The notes beneath the pieces were generated by a model. That model searched no databases, was not told the origin of the DNA, and saw nothing but the letters and a program-made list of their open reading frames with translations. Positions 24,066-26,407 of a DNA stretch of 26,407 nt are shown here, one piece after another. The stretch covers positions 1-26,407 of the forward strand of contig CAYXFZ010000029.1 in the NCBI GenBank assembly GCA_964464385.1, in the 5' to 3' direction. Positions within the stretch are counted from its first letter, which is position 1. Each line of letters starts with the position of its first letter. The stretch comes from CAYXFZ01 sp964464385 (GTDB taxonomy: Bacteria; Planctomycetota; UBA1135). The position numbers were made by a program, and so were the translations under genes.

Positions 24066-25366
24066 GTGGTTTGCTCCAGGGCCGCGGCGGACGCCACGGC
24101 ACCAATGTCAGTCCGACGTTGGGCTCCCTCGAAAGAAATTTCGTCGGCCGCGACGTAGGCTCGCTCGCGAGCCTCGGCCATCGTCTCGCCCAATGCGGTC
24201 ACGGCCAGGACTCGACCACCGGCAGTCACCAAATCACCGGCTTCGTTAAGCGCGGTGCCGGCATGAAAAACTTGCAAATCAGATCCCGTCTCCAGGGCGT
24301 CCAGCCCCAGGATGGGAAAACCGGTTTCATATTTTCCTGGGTAGCCCCGCGAGGCCAGGATCACGGTCACGGCCGGCCGGGGATCCCAGGCGGGGGCCTC
24401 CAGTTCTTCCAAAGTGGTCGTGGCGCAAGCCAACAGGTAGGGCACTAGGTCCGCTTGCAAGCGCATCATGAGGATCTGGCATTCCGGATCCCCAAAGCGC
24501 ACGTTGAACTCCAAAACTTTGGGGCCAGCTGGTGTCAACTTAAGACCGGCAAAAAGAATCCCACGGAAGGGCCGCCCCTCGTGGTTCATGCCATGCACCG
24601 CGGGCAAGAGCACTTGCCGCTCAATCGAATCGCGCATGCGATCAGAAACCAAGGGGTTGGGAGAAACAGCGCCCATGCCCCCCGTGTTCGGGCCTCGCCC
24701 CCCATCCAGTAACTGCTTGTGGTCCATGCAAGATTCCAGGGGCAAGAGGGTGCGGCCATCCGTCAAGGCAAAGGCCGAAGCCTCGGGTCCATCCAAGAAC
24801 TCCTCGACCACTATTTGGGAACCGGCTTCACCCAATTGATGACCTTCCAACATGCTGTGGGCTACCTCAGTCGCTTCGGTCGCGTCTTCACAAATGAAAA
24901 CTCCTTTGCCGGCGGCAAGTCCAGAAGCTTTGACCACCAAAGGAAATCGTTCCAATCGTTCGAAATAAGAAGAGGCGGAACTGAACTCTGAAAATACCCG
25001 ATAATCCGCTGTCGGAATCCGATGCCGCACCAAAACATCCTTGCAGAAGGCCTTGGAAGACTCCAATTCGGCGGCACTTGCCGAGGGCCCGAAGCAAGCG
25101 ATGCCCTCCCGATGAAAGCGATCGCTCAATCCGGAGGCCAAGGGGTCCTCCGGGCCAATGACCACAAGATCCACTTTATTTTCCTGCACAAACGCGACTA
25201 GGGCATCCTCCTCCTGCCAAGAAAGAGGGATGTTCTCGGCAACCAGGGCCGTGCCAGGATTTCCGGGAGCGACCCAGAGTTGGTCGCAATGGGGAGAAGA
25301 TGAAATTTTCCAGGCCAAGGCGTGCTCTCGGCCGCCAGCGCCCAACAGGAGGATGCGATGTCCCAT
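24062..25366 (-). CDS. purD: Phosphoribosylamine-glycine ligase (GAR synthetase)
   Basis: ATP-grasp enzyme joining phosphoribosylamine and glycine in step 2 of purine synthesis, 434 aa. The N-domain has LLLGAGGREHALAWK and DLVVIGPEDPLASGLSDR; the ATP-grasp core has FPLVVKASGLAAGKGVFIC, VVEEFLDGPEASAFALTDG and DGGRGPNTGGMGAVSP; the metal-site segment is LEFNVRFGDPECQ. ATG 25366 places the first strand at residue 3. The open frame reaches further upstream but only across the pepN end. It lies 8 bases after the pepN stop and overlaps the Fur-type gene. Confidence 0.97.
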   Translation of the reverse strand: MGHRILLLGAGGREHALAWKISSSPHCDQLWVAPGNPGTALVAENIPLSWQEEDALVAFVQENKVDLVVIGPEDPLASGLSDRFHREGIACFGPSASAAELESSKAFCKDVLVRHRIPTADYRVFSEFSSASSYFERLERFPLVVKASGLAAGKGVFICEDATEATEVAHSMLEGHQLGEAGSQIVVEEFLDGPEASAFALTDGRTLLPLESCMDHKQLLDGGRGPNTGGMGAVSPNPLVSDRMRDSIERQVLLPAVHGMNHEGRPFRGILFAGLKLTPAGPKVLEFNVRFGDPECQILMMRLQADLVPYLLACATTTLEELEAPAWDPRPAVTVILASRGYPGKYETGFPILGLDALETGSDLQVFHAGTALNEAGDLVTAGGRVLAVTALGETMAEARERAYVAADEISFEGAQRRTDIGAVASAAALEQTT

Positions 25367-25374
25367 GCAGTCAA

Positions 25375-26407
25375 TTATGCCGATGCGCCGCCCAGGGTCA
25401 GGCGAATGATCTCCCCAAGGTTCCGCGAAAGTGGTGCCGCAGCCAGTCGTTCCAACTGCGCATGCATGGCCTGGCGCCGATTGGGCTCCATTTTTTCCCA
25501 CTCGCGGAATGCGCCGCCAAGACGTGCTGAGATTTGAGGATTGAGAGCATCCAACTTGAGCAAGAAATCTGCAAGCCAAGAGTAAGAAGCATAATCCGCC
25601 CGGTGGAAACCCGCAGAATTCTGAACAAAGGACCGGACCAAACTGTAAACTTTATTCGGATTTTGCAAATCAAAACCAGGGTCTTGCTCCAAAATCCGCA
25701 CGCGGTCCAAAACGTCATCCCGATCTGCGCCGGCTTGAACCGCAAACCACTTGTTCATGACCAAAGGATTCTGTTCCCAACGCGTTTGAAAATTTTGCAG
25801 GGCCTCCTCGGAAAATTCGCCGCCGAGCCAAGTCAAGACTTGCAAGGCTCCAAAACGTTCCGTCATATTGTCGGCCTCCCGGTATTGGGCTTGGGCCAAT
25901 TCCCCGGCACTCTTGGAATCCGCGGCCGCCAGCCAACCTAGACAAACGTTGCGGAGTCGGCGCCGACCATTTTCGGCGCGTCCAAATTTCCAGACTTGAG
26001 TCGGCGTGCTGGCAGTCCAAGTGGCCAAAAACTCCGCCTGCAGGGCACTCGCCAAATCGGAGCGTAAGGAGCGCCGCGCGGAGATTAAGGGAAGTGGATC
26101 CAAGGGCTGGATCTCTTGCCCCAAAGTGCCCACGGTCGGCAAGGAAAGAATTTGCGCTCGCAACGAACCCTCCTCCCCGTCCTCTGTCAAGGCACTGCGA
26201 AAGGCCTGGGCAATGGGATCCAAATCCACATCCTCCCCAGCAAGACGACGGAAAATGAGACGCCGCCCGAGTTCCTGGCCCACATCCCAGCGTGCCACCG
26301 GATCGGTGTCCATGGCCAAGAGGAAAGCCAATTCCGAATCCTCTCGCTCGGCCACGAGGCGCACTGGCCCCGACAAGCCCCGCAGGAGGGAAAGGATCGG
26401 GCGTTCC
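25375..26407 (-). CDS. pepN: Aminopeptidase N, C-terminal part, 5' truncated by window end
   Basis: The open frame runs off the right edge. Visible are the SLLRGLSGPVRL segment at the start of the DUF3458 Ig-like region and the helical C-terminal domain (MNKWFAVQAGADR, PNKVYSLVRSFVQNSAGFH, LNPQISARLGGAFREWEKM). These match the E. coli-type alanyl aminopeptidase PepN (M1 family, DUF3458/DUF3458_C). The catalytic HExxH domain would lie outside the window. Stop TGA at 25375, 8 bases before purD, so the two may be co-transcribed. Confidence 0.92.
   Translation of the reverse strand, partial: ERPILSLLRGLSGPVRLVAEREDSELAFLLAMDTDPVARWDVGQELGRRLIFRRLAGEDVDLDPIAQAFRSALTEDGEEGSLRAQILSLPTVGTLGQEIQPLDPLPLISARRSLRSDLASALQAEFLATWTASTPTQVWKFGRAENGRRRLRNVCLGWLAAADSKSAGELAQAQYREADNMTERFGALQVLTWLGGEFSEEALQNFQTRWEQNPLVMNKWFAVQAGADRDDVLDRVRILEQDPGFDLQNPNKVYSLVRSFVQNSAGFHRADYASYSWLADFLLKLDALNPQISARLGGAFREWEKMEPNRRQAMHAQLERLAAAPLSRNLGEIIRLTLGGASA

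Overview
The window reads as a GC-rich (roughly 60% by eye) bacterial contig, probably a metagenome assembly because it carries three 10-N gaps (6599-6608, 16563-16572, 17081-17090). Gene content (bacterial-type AspRS, two-subunit PheRS, F-type ATP synthase with atpI/atpZ-like genes, a large PurL with PurS-like N-terminus, a ChaN/Tiki-like protein) suits a Gram-negative lineage such as Planctomycetota or a relative. That placement is only an impression from protein style. Shine-Dalgarno signals are weak, and GTG, TTG and apparently non-AUG starts are frequent.

Left half (minus strand, about 13.0 kb to 1): an unbroken co-directional array, from promoter to end: atpZ-like, atpI-like, atpB, atpE, atpF, atpH, atpA, atpG, atpD, atpC, aspS, infC, rpmI, rplT, pheS, pheT. 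Spacers are short and several junctions are ATGA or GTGA overlaps, so ATP synthase and translation genes may share long transcripts. atpC has an in-frame amber codon, infC has no canonical start codon, and pheT breaks off at about base 283, where the DNA becomes abruptly AT-rich (probable chimeric join or insertion).

Middle (13.1-17 kb): a divergent ndk and a TPR lipoprotein gene lie on the plus strand. They converge on a minus-strand cassette of an ECF sigma factor, a zinc anti-sigma factor and an HtrA-like PDZ protein that has lost all three catalytic residues. This cassette is the best candidate here for a little-described system, plausibly envelope sensing.

Right half (17-26.4 kb): accA (minus) is divergent from purL-purQ (plus, ATGA-coupled), followed by a ChaN/Tiki-like gene and a small lipoprotein gene. 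On the minus strand lie the 3' part of pepN, then purD, then a Fur-family regulator whose start overlaps the purD stop. The same palindrome, GTCCGTTC-N6-GAACGGG, occurs in two separate intergenic spacers (aspS/infC and purQ/ChaN-like). I saw no tRNA, rRNA, CRISPR array, insertion sequence or prophage.
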